A stretch of DNA of 64,000 nt from Vitis vinifera (taxonomy: Eukaryota; Streptophyta; Magnoliopsida; Vitales; Vitaceae): the NCBI RefSeq assembly GCF_030704535.1, contig NC_081811.1:2057501-2121500 (forward strand), in the 5' to 3' direction. A model generated the notes under the pieces. That model ran no database searches. It had not been told where the DNA came from and was given only the letters and a program-made list of their open reading frames with translations. How positions within the stretch are numbered: position 1 is the stretch's first letter; each line of letters opens with the position of its first letter. Positions 32,506 to 46,380 of the stretch are shown here, piece after piece. The position numbers and the translations under genes are program-made.

Positions 32506-35330
32506 GTATCAAGATCTGCCCATAAATCAATCGCAACTTAAATAAATTAGTAGATTTTCTCTAGACACTTCTCTCTGTTCACTCCTTGACCTTGTTTGCC
32601 ATTCTCTAGATATGAAATTGTAGAGTATTTGCAATTCTCTTCCATGCCAATCTTACCATTTTCCATCATCAATGGTCTATTCTAGTTCAAATTAACATCA
32701 TCTCCCCTATAAACCTCTCGTTTGTACCTTTATAGAGTGGTAGAATCCTTTTCATGCTGGCTGTCATGCCAATGGATTTTTGTTCTTAAATCTACCAGGT
32801 CATTTATTATTTCTGTCAGATCAAGCATTTCATTTTGTAAAGATTGCTGAGTGAATTTGGAAACAGAAAATTTTTCCGTGTCTGTAGGTCAAGCCATATG
32901 AGGCTTTCTTTTCAGCCAAACAAGAGCAAGCTAAGTTGTAGAGTTGTGATGGTTCACTAGGGCTTATCTCTAGGGCTATTCTTTGTTTGCCATTTTGTTA
33001 GTGCTTTTCTGCAAAACAAAAGCATTTGCCAGAGCTTCTTAAAAACAAAAAAACTGTTTCCTATACTCAGAAAATTCGATTGGTAATTTTTTTTGATAGA
33101 AAATGGTTTTTTTTTTTAAGAATTTATCCTGAAAATAGGATATTTTTTGAGAATATGTTTTAATTATTTTGGGTTGTTTTCATTTTTCTAAGGATTATTT
33201 TAAAAAATTATTTAATGAATATAAAAAACTACATTTAAAAATACAAAAATATGTCTGAGAACATCTCAAGTTCTCAATCAAAGGTCGTTTTAGAAACATT
33301 AAAAAATTATTTTTTGAAAATGGATTTATTTGTGGTGTTAAAAGCAAAGAAAAGTGGTTGTAAATTCTAACTTCAATTCTTCCCCTGGATGGGTTTTCAA
33401 GGTGTCCATTTCGCAGTTGAAGTAGCTGCCTAGTTCGAAACTTATATTTTTAGAATATTTTTATTGAAGATAAGGATAAATCTGATATTTTAAAATATCA
33501 AAAATTTCCTGCTCTTGTATATGAGTTAAGTGCGGGTTATTTTGGGCATATTGTGACTTCGTGCCCTCAAATATTATTTTATGACCACTGGGGGTATAAA
33601 TGTCATGAGAAAAGAGAAAAAAAATTTGGATACTTTCCTTTTTGGTTATATTTAAAGTGATAAGAAAAGTCGTTTTCTTTCTTTTTTTTTTTTCTTCTTA
33701 TTTTGCCTTAAATTTTCTAAGAATCAAATACCCTCAACCTTTTTATGGAAAAACAAATAAGAGAAAAAATTTCTAAATTTTTTTAAACCTTTTTTTCCCT
33801 CTATTATTATGTTTACATTCCAAAAGTCGGAGGAAAAAATTACAAAGAAAAAAATATAAGGAAAATTTTTAAATCTTGTTTCTTATTTTGATTGTATACG
33901 GAAAATTTGGGAGAAAAAAAATAAATTCTCTCCTTTTTATCTAAGAAAAATATAGAATTAAATCTTTTAGCATCCTTAATATTTTTTTCCTCTAAATTTT
34001 CTATGTTATTCTTAATATTAATTTTCTTTTCTTAAAGATATCCCAGAAGTAAGCATAGTGTATGCTAAGGAAAGGATAAATAAAAAAGGAAGCCAAGAAA
34101 GGAAAAAATTGTTTAAGAAAAAAGATGAAGAAAGATGGTGAAACCAAACATATACCCTTACTGTTAGGAGTGTGAGAGAGTGGAAGAACAGTGAAAAGTT
34201 TATAGTTGGAAAGATGACAAAGAAAGGGGGCAAATCTCAAATTTGCAGAACCTGTTGATGTGAAATAGGTTAGGAGGATCTAGGGGAGATCAGAATGGTG
34301 AATAAAGGGTTAGAAGAAGATCTCTTCTGAATTCTGAATTCTGATTCATATCCATCACTCCCAAGAAACAATCTCCCATAGTCAAGTCCCTCTCCCTCTG
34401 CCCACCGCCCAGCCACACCCAACTTGCCTCATCACACACACATGTGAGAAATTTATATTATTGTTTATCCTTCCTTTTCTTGGGGAAAAAATAAAGTCAA
34501 AGGACTTGGTGGTGGGAGTCACAGCTTCAGACAGGCCTTGTGACCACACCTCTGCTACATTGCAAGGCTCCAGAAGGAATCCCCTGAAAGAGACATAATA
34601 TGTCCATAAAATTTAATTTCAACCCATAGTGCATGCCTTGGTGCTAGCTCTGCTTATACTTTTCAGCACAATCACCAGGTGGTGCTGTCTTTTGGACAGC
34701 CATTATGTCACTTAACATTGAAGTTAAATGTTTCTTAGATTCTCCTCATTCTGTACTGTTGGTGGTCTCTCATAATCAAAATAAAAATGTTGACGTACTC
34801 TAATCGTACCTATTGAAATTCAAATCCAGACCGTTGAATATGTATGATGAGATTTAAATCATCCAACGAGGGAATGTAAATGGACCTTAATAAAAAAGAG
34901 GTCTTCAGTTCCAAATCTAGGGAGAAATGTTATAGAAAGTGTATCATGTTCTTGATTAAATACATTATAATCACATTTTTGCAACAACAAAAAGAATAAG
35001 AGGGTGTAGTTGTATTAGGAAATAATAAGACAAATGTTATGATGTCGATTCAAGATTATACTTAACATGTGATCTGAACAATTGAATTGTATGATAAAAT
35101 TTAAATCGTAGAATAAATGTATAAATATAGACGATTAATGTATAAATAAATGAGACAAAAATAAGCATAAAATAATAAGATGACTTAATTTATATACTAA
35201 ATGAATGAAACTTAAAGTATCGAGTAATACTCTGGTTGGGCATGCGATGTTAAATAATTCATGCTTACTTTCCAATACGGGACCAAACTTTAACAATAAT
35301 TTTTTAAAGATTTTATTTAGGTTAGAAAAA
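32506..35330. other. Intergenic stretch downstream of Miro
   Basis: Miro 3' flank, then AT-rich low-complexity DNA (about 33,000..34,250) and a mixed part without coding signal. No gene supported. Confidence 0.5.
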
Positions 35331-35335
35331 TTCTT

Positions 35336-35865
35336 AGAGTACATTTGATTAGTGAGGGAGGATAGAAATACATAAGATATAACATCTAATAAAATAGCTT
35401 AATTTTTTTTTAAAATGAAATAAATTAATTACATTTTAATACTCTATATTTGATTAAAATAAACATTATATTACATTCCAATATTTTCTATTAAAAAAAT
35501 AACAAATCTTTATTATTTTTAATATTATTTGGAAATTGTTCTATAATTTATAATTTAGTAATTTTTTTATTTCCTTGTTAATAACATTTATGACTAGAAT
35601 ACTTAAAATTTATAAATAAAAACATTCTATTATATTTTTAAAATATATAAACAATTTATTTATGTTAAACATTTTATTGAATAAAACATATATTAGTATT
35701 ATTGTATGACATATTCCATACATATTTTTTTAGTTCTTTATTTTTAAACTATAAAGCTAATTTTTTTTAATCAAAAGTTTTAATTTTGCAAAATGAGTAA
35801 TATAAAAATTTAAAAAAAAAATAGATGAGAAAATAAATTTATGATACATGATTCCATATGGCAAA
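35336..35865. repeat. Degraded relative of the Tourist-like element
   Basis: The left end GTACATTTGATTAGTGAGG resembles the left terminus at 24370. Internal phrases such as ATTCCAATATTTTCTATTAA and AAATAAATTTATGATACATGA recur from 24650..24950 in the same order. The right terminus is not recognisable. Confidence 0.55.
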
Positions 35866-38800
35866 AAAGGTTTTCTATTTCTTTCTCCCAAACTTTTTTT
35901 AAATGAAAATTTCCATGGGCCAATCATAGTCTAACATTTATAGATCATGCAACTCTTTCCACTTATCTTATTCAAAGGGGTCATCATTTATTTTTTTTAA
36001 ACTATTACCATAATTATTGTGATTTCAAACCTGAATTGGCCCCACCATTTGGGTTAGCAACATTCAAGGAAAAAAAAATGGAAAAGAAAAAAAGTCAGAA
36101 AAAAGGCAGGGTCCAAATGGTACAACATAGCAATCAGTTTGGTAAATAGAGAAGCATTGGCATTGGACGGTTAGGATTCAGAGCAATCATCATTTACAGG
36201 GTGGGCCATTTCTAATCATCAACTTGAAGACACACCCAAAAGCCTATAATTCACCCAAATGTAATTGAAAATTGAAAGAAGCAAGAATCTCATGATTCCC
36301 AACAGCAAAACCCTAGATTTTCAGTATCCTGAATGAATCCTCATAGGAAGAAGAAGGTCTCCCAATGTGGGGTACCCTATCCTGGATCCTCCCTCTGATT
36401 CCATATCCTCCCCCCCACCACTTGCTCCCTCTCTTTTCAATTATTTTTCACTTTGCCAAGTCCACTCACCTCCCAAAGCCCTTGGACCACAACTTCCAAT
36501 AATAGTAAAAGATGGCTTAACCAATTTCAAACCAAGAGTGTATAGAAACTTCTATACATTGTTAATCCATTGTCTCAAACAATACATGTTTTGAAAATCT
36601 CTAGTTAAATTCAATTATAATATATAATCAATACCTATTAAAAAAACACGAACAATCCCGTCACATCACATGCATATTTAAGTCTTATTATTTTGTATCT
36701 TGATCCTATTTTTTTTATATATATATCAATGATTTAGATTTTATTAAATATTTTTAACAGTCCAAATAAAAATTGACTTGATGTCTAATTTAAGGGTTTT
36801 AATCGATTCTTTATTTAATATAGATAATGCATAAATCAAAACCACTTTTAAAGTTGAATATATATGTAGACTTGAATTGAAGACTACTGAAATTTTTGAT
36901 ACTATATTAAACCAGCTTGATAATCTATAAGTTAAAAGATGATAATCTATAAGTTAAAAGACGGACCTTTAACCTTTAGTTATTTTCTTTTCTATCTTTT
37001 TCAAACTTCTATTCTTTACTTTTGCTTTTGTGAAAGATGACAACTTTAAAGAGGAGGATAGTGTTTATTTTTTCTTGGTAGACTATGACCTCATGTTATT
37101 TAATAGTAAACTTTATAAGTGCCTTTTATTTGGTAAAAAGTTTATGTTTATGGCATGCTAGTGTATGTAGATTTATGAGAAAATTCTCAGCCATCAAAGA
37201 CCCTTTACATGTCTTCCAAAGCACCGTCAAGGAATCATCCACATTGTAAAAATGCTAGCAAAAGACTATGTCATGGATGAGAATAAACTAGCCCTTTCAT
37301 GGGCCCTTAAAAGGGTTTATGTTCTTATCTTCTTCATGACATTTCCTAAGGATACACTTATTTTTAAGAAAATTTGAGGAAAAACACGAGCCAATACCAA
37401 CAAGAAAATTCTTTTATTTTATTAACAAGAAAATATATTTAAAGTCAATTATTTTTATATGTTATTTTAAACTAATTTTATTTATATTAACTCTTTTATA
37501 TAAAAAAAATTAAATAATTAAAAATATGTAAATTTTTATATTTTTTATTATAAAATAAAATTTAAGAAAATCATTTTCCTTTACAATTTATTTATTTTTT
37601 CTTCATACTTTGAGAGCCGAATATAACCTAAAGGTTTCTTCAATCAAAATCATATAATGGATTTTTAACTAACATTGCAAAAGTCATAATCTAAGGCCAT
37701 TTTGAGCTTCTTCTATTTTATTAGTAACCCCAAGATTGGTCATCAGAAGAACTAAACCCTGAAACTTCACATTGCTTTTCACATACAATTGATATTGACC
37801 CATGAATGGACTAGGGAAAGAGAAAATGGATTAGGGTGATGACATGGATGTCCAATACATTAGGAATGCAGTAGGGGTCCGATGGAGAGATGTGGGGGGC
37901 AATGAGGCTGAACACGTAAGAAGAAATGAAGGTACCATGAGTGGAAGACCAGAAAAAAACTGGTGGGGTTGGGCTCCATTTTGAGGCTAACCACAAAAGA
38001 CACATGTCCCATGTCTCATGTCTCATATCTAGCCCTTCTTTTTATACATATTAACACTAAATGAACATTTTTTTGTTTGTGTTTCGTGGACTGCTGCATT
38101 TCTCAGGTGCAATGGGGGGTTGTCATCCACATATGGACACAACCACACATCTCTCACAACTCTATTTATGACTCAGCTGAAAAGATAGGAGTAAGTCAAT
38201 ATGTATGTATATATATATATGAAGTGTCCCTTTTCATATATTGGTGTCCAAGGTTGAATGGACACAGTGGTGCGGTTGGGGGGGTTGTGGAGGTTTGTGA
38301 GGAATTGCCATTGACCTTTCATTGGGGGGGAGAGGGAGTTATAAGGCATATGGGTTAGAGGTAGACCCAACAAAGACTAGCTTTTTCCTTTTTCTTTTTC
38401 TCATGGAGAGCCAACCATGCTTTCATACGTGCACTGCATTATCATGTAATCACCTCCTTCTTCAACAATGTAGCAACCACCACCACCTCCTCCTCCTCTT
38501 CCCACTGTCTTTGGACTTTGTCAATGGAAATTAACCATTTTCAGCTCTAGTGGATTCCATGGATTCATTGCTCTGAACAGTGGACTAATGACTAGGAAGT
38601 AAAAAAGCGCGCACACACACCCACACATATATTTATATATGAAGTTGCCCTAGTGTAGTTTCAAATCACTTGCCTAAAAGACTCATCTAGAGTAAGCCAT
38701 TGGTGGACCATATTGGAAAAGGATTTTGATGCATATCCATCTTCATGCAATATTTCCTGGGGGCAGGGTTGAATCTGTCCACAACACACCCACTATGGCT

Positions 38801-40738
38801 GCAGTGGGAGCAATCAACTACCTATGAGTATGACTTGGTCAACCATATATATAAAAAAACAAAGTCAATTATTATCCAGATAACAGGTGTTTGTAACACG
38901 TTTGGAAAGATCCTCACAAGAAGAAAAAATGCTTATAACACCATGTTGTTAGGGGGGTTTTAGAGGGTTAGAAGTATAATAGTTCATCATATCTTCAAAA
39001 TATCTTCTAGGGTTAATGGGTGAAAACTCTTTCTCCACCCTAAAACAATAGCTTGGACAGATCATTCACAAACAATGGGATAGGGACAATCGGATCAAAT
39101 TTGATGTAAAGGTACAAAGAGTATAGAAGTGCAAAGATATTTCTCCATCCCTTCCATGATAGTGTGGGAGATTGTCTCCAAATGCTATCAAATAATGTAA
39201 CTTTCTCCTTCGTGTAAATGCTAAGTTTTTAAGGGGTGTCAGCCTCTTGTGATAGTTGTATTGAAGTGGGTAGAGGGCAAGTGAAAGTATCATTGCCCTA
39301 TAAAGGCCTTTAGATGATATTGGGGAGGTTAGAGGAGAGTGATGTTGACATGGGAGCTCACAAGGGAGGTCAGTGATGCTTAAGACACAGACACAAAGCC
39401 AGTGATACAAATCATACAATACGATTTCAGTGTTTTTCTGTCAATCAAAGGGATCTCCCTTGAACCCCACTTGCCTAATATTCCCAAAAGAGCTAAAGAA
39501 AAAGGGTTGGATGACAAAGAAGGTGAAAGTGGTGAGTCATATGTACCAAACTCAATTATTTCCTACTATGTAAATAGTAAATACTTAACTGTGAGTACAA
39601 AATCAAAGCATGTGCCTCGACATACATGTGTAGAGACTTTTTGTATTAGATTTAAGCATATTTCAATTCATTGATATATACTTTCATGTGAACAATGAAA
39701 AATGAGGAGACATCCTGATTGCCTTGAGATTTTTCTTACTTGTGAAATGATATGGTGAGAGAATATGTGCTTAAAGGACCTTAGATTCTCAAAATCACAT
39801 GATGCAGAGAGACACAATCATGCATATATGCATATTGACAATTCAAATCCAATCTCCCCCAAAACTAACCTTAACGTATGGATACCCTTATTCCACGATA
39901 GGACACTGCCCTCCTTCCCCTTTTCAAGGTCTTCTTGACCATTCTGGCCCTTTCTTCGTCTCTTTGAGCTCCCACTTCAGGAGATATTTTGGTAATTTTG
40001 TTGACAGTATGTGGCATCGCTTGATATCAGGTTAGAATCTCGTCACAGGAGAGGCGAGGTGAAGTAGCACATGGAATGCACGGTGGATCGCCTCTGATTA
40101 GGTCAGTGTGTGTTGCTCTCGAGGGACCTACCCCTGACAGCTACAACGGGTTAGTACTCCGTCCGTACACCGCAACTTGCCATGGTGTTTGCCCTTGGAG
40201 CATAGAGGAATTCCCTAATTACCACTTCTAATTCTTGAATCATAAGACAGGGAAATCAGGGCAATCTTATCTATTAATTGCGTCTCATATCCGGTGTTCA
40301 TGAGAAGAATCTTACCGTTACGATCAACAGCTAAAAAAGAGAACCCTTATTGGAGAATTGCAAACTGGTATGTGGGCCAATGCCTTGTAATTAGTCCTTG
40401 AAGAAGGCCACAGTTGAGGAGATTTGAGCTGCAAATTGTTATGTCATTATCTTATATTCAATTTCTGTGGATGTATTTGGGTGGTGTCCCTCAAGGGTAT
40501 TTTGGAACTGAAATAAAGTAATCCATAGACACAAAGCAATGGACAGAAAGAGACTGAAAGAGGTATAGGGATTCTCTCAGCAGTTTCAATAACCATAATA
40601 ACTGCCATTAGCATATTTTACTAAAACTCCCAGGTGGGGAAATTTCAAATCATAATGACAGAGGAGCAAAGAAGAAAATGGAAACAAAAAAAGAACCATA
40701 TTTGTTTGTAGAGCACCCCTCAGAAACTGAGGGCCTCT
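35866..40738. other. Intergenic stretch between Miro and FAF
   Basis: About 4.9 kb without a convincing gene. It includes AT-rich MITE-like DNA (about 37,355..37,635), short CA-rich runs near 38,617, and a segment at 40,020..40,400 with visibly higher G+C that I could not identify. Confidence 0.5.
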
Positions 40739-41800
40739 CTAGGAGGTAGCCACCCAGATGGACTCCCAATTCATGAGGCTATTGTTGGTATGCCCACCAC
40801 CTTCCATGCACCTACTAGGCCTTGGGAGCTTCCCCAATTCAATCTCGCCCGCAACGTTCCCGCCAGTCCCTTCCATCTCTTCTTCTTCTTCTTCTTCTTC
40901 TTTTTCTTCTTCTCCCCAGTGAGCACTCTCACCATCAGTCTCATCACTTTCATCTTCATTGCCACCTCCTTCCACTGCCTCTTCGTCAGCTTCAACTTCA
41001 CCATCTTCTTCAACAACTTGCTCATCATCCTCCTCTTTGGTTGCTTCATTGTTGCAGTTTTGAAAGCAGTCCTTCAACAGTTGAAGCCTGAGCCTGCCAT
41101 CGCTGCGGTCTGCATGGAAGTAAGAATGACAAGCAGGGATGGCAACTGCTTCTATAACTAACCGACCATCTTCTCTGTGAGGCCTTACTTGAAGGCCTCC
41201 ACCACCCCTACTGCTGATTGATGTTAAAGGAGGTGGAAAACTTGTACTACGAGTCATCTTGTTCTTCATGCCGGTTTTTTGTACTTCTGATAACTCCCTC
41301 ACTGCAAACTTTTCGCTGTTTCTCCATGAAGGTGAAGAGACCTCATGGCTGCTCTGGCTAATGCCAGTACCACTCTCACTGCCTAAGCTCTCAGTGCACA
41401 TTTCCAAGCTCTTTGCGCTTAGCATCGATGAAGAACGCTTAACCAGTGGGTGAACATAGACCTTATCAGTGTCAAGTACTTCCTTGAAACTAAGGGAAGT
41501 GTTGCTGAGAGCTTGGATGAAGCTCCAGCCACCCAATTCACCATTCTTTTGGCTTTTGATGTTGCAATCATCAACAACTTTGTCGTTATTCTTGTCTTTG
41601 TTGTTTTTGTTGTTTTCTTCAGTATGGGACTTTTCGTGAGCCTCTCTGGAGTCAGAGGTGGATGAACCAGGCCTCTGAGCCAATCCAAATGATCGAGAAA
41701 AGCTTGAGGCTGGTGGAGACAACTTGAGCCTCAAAACACGCTGTTCAACAAGTCGAGGCTCCAAGCATGATTGCAGGCCTTGACACACACTGGAAGACAT
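40739..41800 (-). CDS. FAF: FANTASTIC FOUR (FAF) family protein, intronless, 353 aa
   Basis: A single open exon. The start at 41800 gives MSSSVCQGLQSCLEPRLVEQ, a FAF-like N-terminus; an in-frame ATG at 41824 would add eight residues. The FAF domain lies at about residues 187-241, from SFPPPLTSISSRGGGG through QVRPHREDGRLVIEAVAIP to FHADRSDGRLRLQLL. It is followed by a strongly acidic, Glu-rich tract (about 255-310) and a conserved-looking end, NWESIWVATS. Arabidopsis FAF proteins affect shoot meristem size by acting on the WUSCHEL/CLAVATA3 circuit; the molecular mechanism is unclear. The neighbour on the same strand is FZL, as with FAF2 (At1g03170) and FZL (At1g03160), supporting orthology to FAF1/2. 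Related FAF-like proteins with other roles exist, so the exact member is not certain. Confidence 0.88.
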   Translation of the reverse strand: MSSSVCQGLQSCLEPRLVEQRVLRLKLSPPASSFSRSFGLAQRPGSSTSDSREAHEKSHTEENNKNNKDKNNDKVVDDCNIKSQKNGELGGWSFIQALSNTSLSFKEVLDTDKVYVHPLVKRSSSMLSAKSLEMCTESLGSESGTGISQSSHEVSSPSWRNSEKFAVRELSEVQKTGMKNKMTRSTSFPPPLTSISSRGGGGLQVRPHREDGRLVIEAVAIPACHSYFHADRSDGRLRLQLLKDCFQNCNNEATKEEDDEQVVEEDGEVEADEEAVEGGGNEDESDETDGESAHWGEEEKEEEEEEEEMEGTGGNVAGEIELGKLPRPSRCMEGGGHTNNSLMNWESIWVATS

Positions 41801-42135
41801 TGCAAACCACAATGAAAAATGCACAAAAACAGAGGCAGAAACTGAAACAGGGGAAAAACAGAGGAGGCTGGTTTTGGATTAAATGCAAGAATTTTGGAGT
41901 TCTATGAGAAAGGAGGTGTGAAATTGAGATATAACTCAAGGTTTGGAGCTGAGGAAAGCTTAGGAAAATATGAGAGATGTGGAGAAGAGAGGAGTGAACA
42001 TGAGAGAGGTGGGGAAGGGATAGCATGAATTTATAGTGAGAAGAGCACAGGAGTCTGTAGCCCTCCTCTGTACTTTTGTGAGGTGTAGAGGAGTTTTCCT
42101 TTCCACTAGAGTTTATAGTGATTTCACTCTGCCAC

Positions 42136-42145
42136 ACATATAAAG
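42136..42145 (-). promoter_or_regulatory. TATA-like element upstream of FAF
   Basis: CTTTATATGTG on the minus strand, about 340 bp upstream of the chosen ATG, which would imply a leader of about 300 bases. Position is plausible but untested. Confidence 0.35.
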
Positions 42146-43339
42146 TGAAAAGGGAAATGACAAAAAGAGAAATAAGAAAGTAAGCTTAAGGCACGCCTAT
42201 AATAGCATCATGGTGAAGGCATACCCAGGGCTGAGGGTGGGTGTTGGTTCAATTGCCAGCAACTACAAAATTTGTTTGGGTCCCAAGAATAGAGGAAAAG
42301 GGGAAAAATAAATAAATAAAGAAAACCCAAATACAGGGTTTTGAGTCTTATAAAATTTTATCTTCCTTCACATTTTCTACTAATAACCAAATAGGAAAAT
42401 TTGATATTTCTTGTGGCATCTTGTCATGGAACAAAGGAGAAATTAGTAGACTTGGATTGGGAGACAAAGCAAAGAGATCATTTTCATGATTTTTGTTTGA
42501 TGGGTTGTTTTGTAAATGGGTAATTGGGGAATAACGAAATGTGATGGAAAATAACAAAAGCTTTCTTATCCATTGTCATTCTCAGCCAACAAAAAAAAAG
42601 GCCAGAAAACAGTCTTCTCAACCTCCAGATGTTTACTGATGGGGATTTGCTTTGCTGCACCCACTTCACATTTGTGCTTTGCACTCTCACACCCTCATTT
42701 TTGTTGTATCTAGACCCCCTTATAATGCCCATAGGGACAGTGCCCAAGTTGATTAATGTTATGCCCAATTCAAACCAACATTCAACTCAAATCTCCCCAC
42801 AACCCCCACTGATGGCCTCCAAATATACTCCTATCACACTTTTTCATCTAGGACAGTTGATGTCTTAAGGTCAAAACCTAAGTGTTGAGTGTGTTCACAG
42901 ATGCTGAGACACTAGGCACCATTTATTGGAACCACTAGCAAACCCTTTGTTACTCAACTACTCATTAGCCAGCATAAGTGGAGTTTGGCATGGCCTAAGT
43001 TTTGAGCCATTTGAAAGGATGACATATGCATAATCAGATTCACCATAACAGCATGTCTGCAGTGATGTTTAAGGGTGGATTGTGTTCATCCTTCCTTTCT
43101 TTTTTTTCCCCATCATGTTACTAAATTCAGAAGGCTTGCAGACTTCAGTACCAAGATAATAATACAAGTTTTTTTATTGATTTTTTTTCTTTTTTAGCTT
43201 GATTAACTGAAATTAATCAAGTTTTTTAAAGGAACCGACCAAATGACAAGAACCCATTAGTGAAAAAAAAGGTGCTGAGATCAAGCATTGGTCTCCTTTG
43301 ATTTTCATTTCTTCTAAGGCAAGAGGCCACCGCCCCCAA

Positions 43340-43352
43340 CCCCCCCCCCCCC
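43340..43352. repeat. Poly(C) run of 13
   Basis: Uninterrupted C homopolymer, uncommon in this AT-rich DNA. Confidence 0.9.
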
Positions 43353-44821
43353 TGCTTTCTTTTTCCCTACAATGATGAAAGCTTGTAACACACACCTTAA
43401 AATTCCAGACTACTATCAGTGTTATGTTTAGAGGAAAAGAAAGCAAATCCCATTGATTTTTATTCTTGGCTATGGTGTTTTATAGTTCTTCTTTTATCAA
43501 TAAACGACAAGATTGTACGGATGGGGAGGAGGGTCGATTCTATACTAGATATTTGTTAAAGTTGTGTCGCTTGGCATAGAAGCAAATAATCTCCCACTAA
43601 GGCACTAACCAAAAACTTGCTTCTTTTCTCTATGGTATAATACTTTTTCATGCTTTGCCAATTGCCATTAGCTCTATTATCAGTGCAGGGATGCTATAAA
43701 TTCATAAAATAGATTTTAACAGGACGATTAGGGTACATCAAGTCCATAAACTAGGTCAATAGGACATTGAGGGTACATGTAAGGGACTTCTATTTTGAAC
43801 ACCCCAATTTTGGGATTTTAAACAAGATATATGTTTTTTAAAGTATGTTGATTGGAAAATTATTTCCAAATCTACGAGAATTTGTGAGAGTTAAATAAGA
43901 AGTTGTCGTTTTGAAAAGATAATGGTGAATTTAAACCTTGGATTTAGAAGTTGTTTTTTAAAGTAATAATTTTAAATTTTATATCGAAAATATCGAAGGA
44001 AAAGGATAAGCGTAATTATGTAATTTTATATATTCGACATAATTTTTAAAAATTAAAAAAAAAAGGTGGTAATTCAAATAGAATTATGAGACATACGGAA
44101 TCATTCATGTGAAATAACCATAACACCCTTTCATTTAATAGGGGACATGTGAGAACTTACGGAAGAATACAAAGTTGCCCACTTGTTGCTGCAGACTGGT
44201 GTTCACACCTGAGAAGAACTTAAGAGAGAGACCTAGCAGTGGGTACCATTAAAAGAAAATACCAAGGCTAGTTGAGCAACAGCAGGTAACTTTTAATGGA
44301 GGGAACATATATCCAATATTGGGAATGCAGGCTTTCCTGCCATCACTTGTGTTTGGCCCTTTATAAGTTGTCTGAAGAAATGCCAAAATCTCCATTGTTG
44401 CAGCAAAGATCATGATCCACTTGAGCTGCAATTCCCACCATTGAATCACTTATGCTCTGTTTTCCAATGTTAAGACGACACACTAGTAATCGAATAACCA
44501 TTGCGTTTTCTTCTCCTCCCAATGGTTTACAGAAAGCTTCTGATATCAGAGGAAAAAAAAAAGGGAAAAAAAAATCAGTACCATCTGATAGGGGTGGGTC
44601 TTTTATGTATCGATTCTCCACACCAATAACATGTGCAATACCAACAAGGACCCAGGATCAGTCCCTGTCAGTTGTCCCAATGTGGTCCTTCCAAAACCCA
44701 GATTCAAGACACTTCATCATCCTAAATACCAACATGTGCCATACATAACCAGTATGCAACTTCTACATACACACCAACCAGTATGTGTACAGGCCTCATT
44801 CCCAATGGAGAAAAACTTTAG

Positions 44822-44842
44822 CAGTAGTAGTAGTAGTAGTAG
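44822..44842. repeat. (AGT)n microsatellite, 7 units
   Basis: Perfect triplet repeat in intergenic DNA. Confidence 0.9.
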
Positions 44843-46380
44843 ATTTTTACTAGAAGAATCTAGAAATGCCCTCTACATTCTTAGAGAGCCATTTTATATC
44901 TAAGATGCAATCTGAGAAATCAAAGTCTTAAGACTTTTTTTTTCAATCCTTAAGTTAAAGGGTTAGTATGTATTGTGGATTATCGGATAGGATTTTGAGA
45001 AACTATATATTTGTTAAGAGAGGCTTAAGTTCCATTGGGGTGTTGGTTATTCAAGCATCGAATGTGCCATATAATCTTTTATTGGAACAAAAATAAGGTA
45101 TCTTTTAAAGCGTGGAACTAAAGCATACACATCATGAAGAAAATGAGAGGAGGTAAGGACTCAGGAGGAGGCTTTAGTGGTTGTGTACTACACAGTGGCC
45201 TTTTATGAAGCTCATAATCCAACACCAAAACACCAAAAAAGTCTAGTTTTGCTAGTGAGGGTGAGAGGAATATGTGCCCCACCCCTTGGCATACCCTCTC
45301 TCAAAACCCTAACCATCAAACTTGTTCTCACAATCCAACTTTCATTTATTTGCTTTGCTTAGATTGGCCATCTAAGAAAAAAGGAGACCCTCATAAACTA
45401 AGTAAAAGCCACACTTTGTTTCATCATGCTTTCTTGGCCCTATGCAAAAATTCTAAGGCTAGGTCTGAATCTTTCTTTCACTTTATGTTATGTTTTTATA
45501 TATTTTGCTCAATGGCATTCACACAGAAAGTTTATGGAATCAAATTCATGCCCTGCACAAACTTGTCAACGAAGCGCACTCTACTGGAACTTTTGACCAT
45601 ATTAGTGCCTTCTTTTTCTTCCAATCTTCATACTTAATGGTTTTGCATAAAATAAATCAATAAATAAATAAATAAAAAACTAAAGCAAAAACAGAAAGGG
45701 TATGATGCACAAACCATGCAAACATGTCATCAAGTCAATGGTTGCTTCATTGTTAATACAAGAATAAATATAAAACTAAGCATATGAGCCCACAACAAAC
45801 TTTATGGACGGTATAAGACATAATGGACAATGCTTAACTTTCCAGATGGTATTCAAACATTTTGATTGAATCTCAACTCGCATTTTGTGATGATGATTAC
45901 TAATATTATAATTCTAAAAAAATAACTACAAAAAGTTGTTAAGTAAGGTCAATTGATAAAAATAAACAGGAAAAAAGATGATACATATTCATAAATTCCC
46001 ATTCCATGCCGATGAGCAATACAACAAATGTTTGAGAGATGTTGAGTTTCAGAATAGAATCTTGTGCAGGGAGACAAGTGGTTATTCTTTTCTGTGGAGA
46101 GAAAAATAATACCTTGATATCATGCTGCATCTCCTGCCTGCACTCTTCCCTCCTTGCAACTGCATAGCTCACATTATTGGGAAATTGAACATTCAGATCA
46201 ACTTATGTGGTAACCTGAGGACAGTACTAACAATTAAATAAGAAATTGAAGCTTGTTTTCATAAATAGGAAATATGTTACAGAGAAAAAGGTAGTATAAT
46301 GCCGTTACAACATATCCATCTCCCTTTGAAACCCATCTGAAAGCTCAACACCCCAGTTGGCAATAGAATGTACACTTATT

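Larger units (their letters stand above)
42150..46380. other. Intergenic stretch between FAF and FZL
   Basis: About 4.2 kb with no supported gene. It contains a run of 13 C at 43340..43352 and an AGT triplet repeat at 44822..44842. The open frames present are short, lack family similarity and overlap each other on both strands. The end nearest 46,380 is FZL 3' flank. Confidence 0.5.

Noticed and set aside
33080-33120. TTTTTTTTGATAG run near 33,094 as another tail-only insertion
   Set aside because: The motif fits but no convincing flanking direct repeat was found.
36367-36594. 75-aa proline-rich frame with MGYPILDPPSDS start
   Set aside because: No homologous domain, no supporting splice context and low-complexity composition.
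40790-41161. Open frames on the plus strand across the FAF gene, rich in Phe/Leu/Ser
   Set aside because: They mirror the Glu-rich codons of FAF on the opposite strand and match no family.
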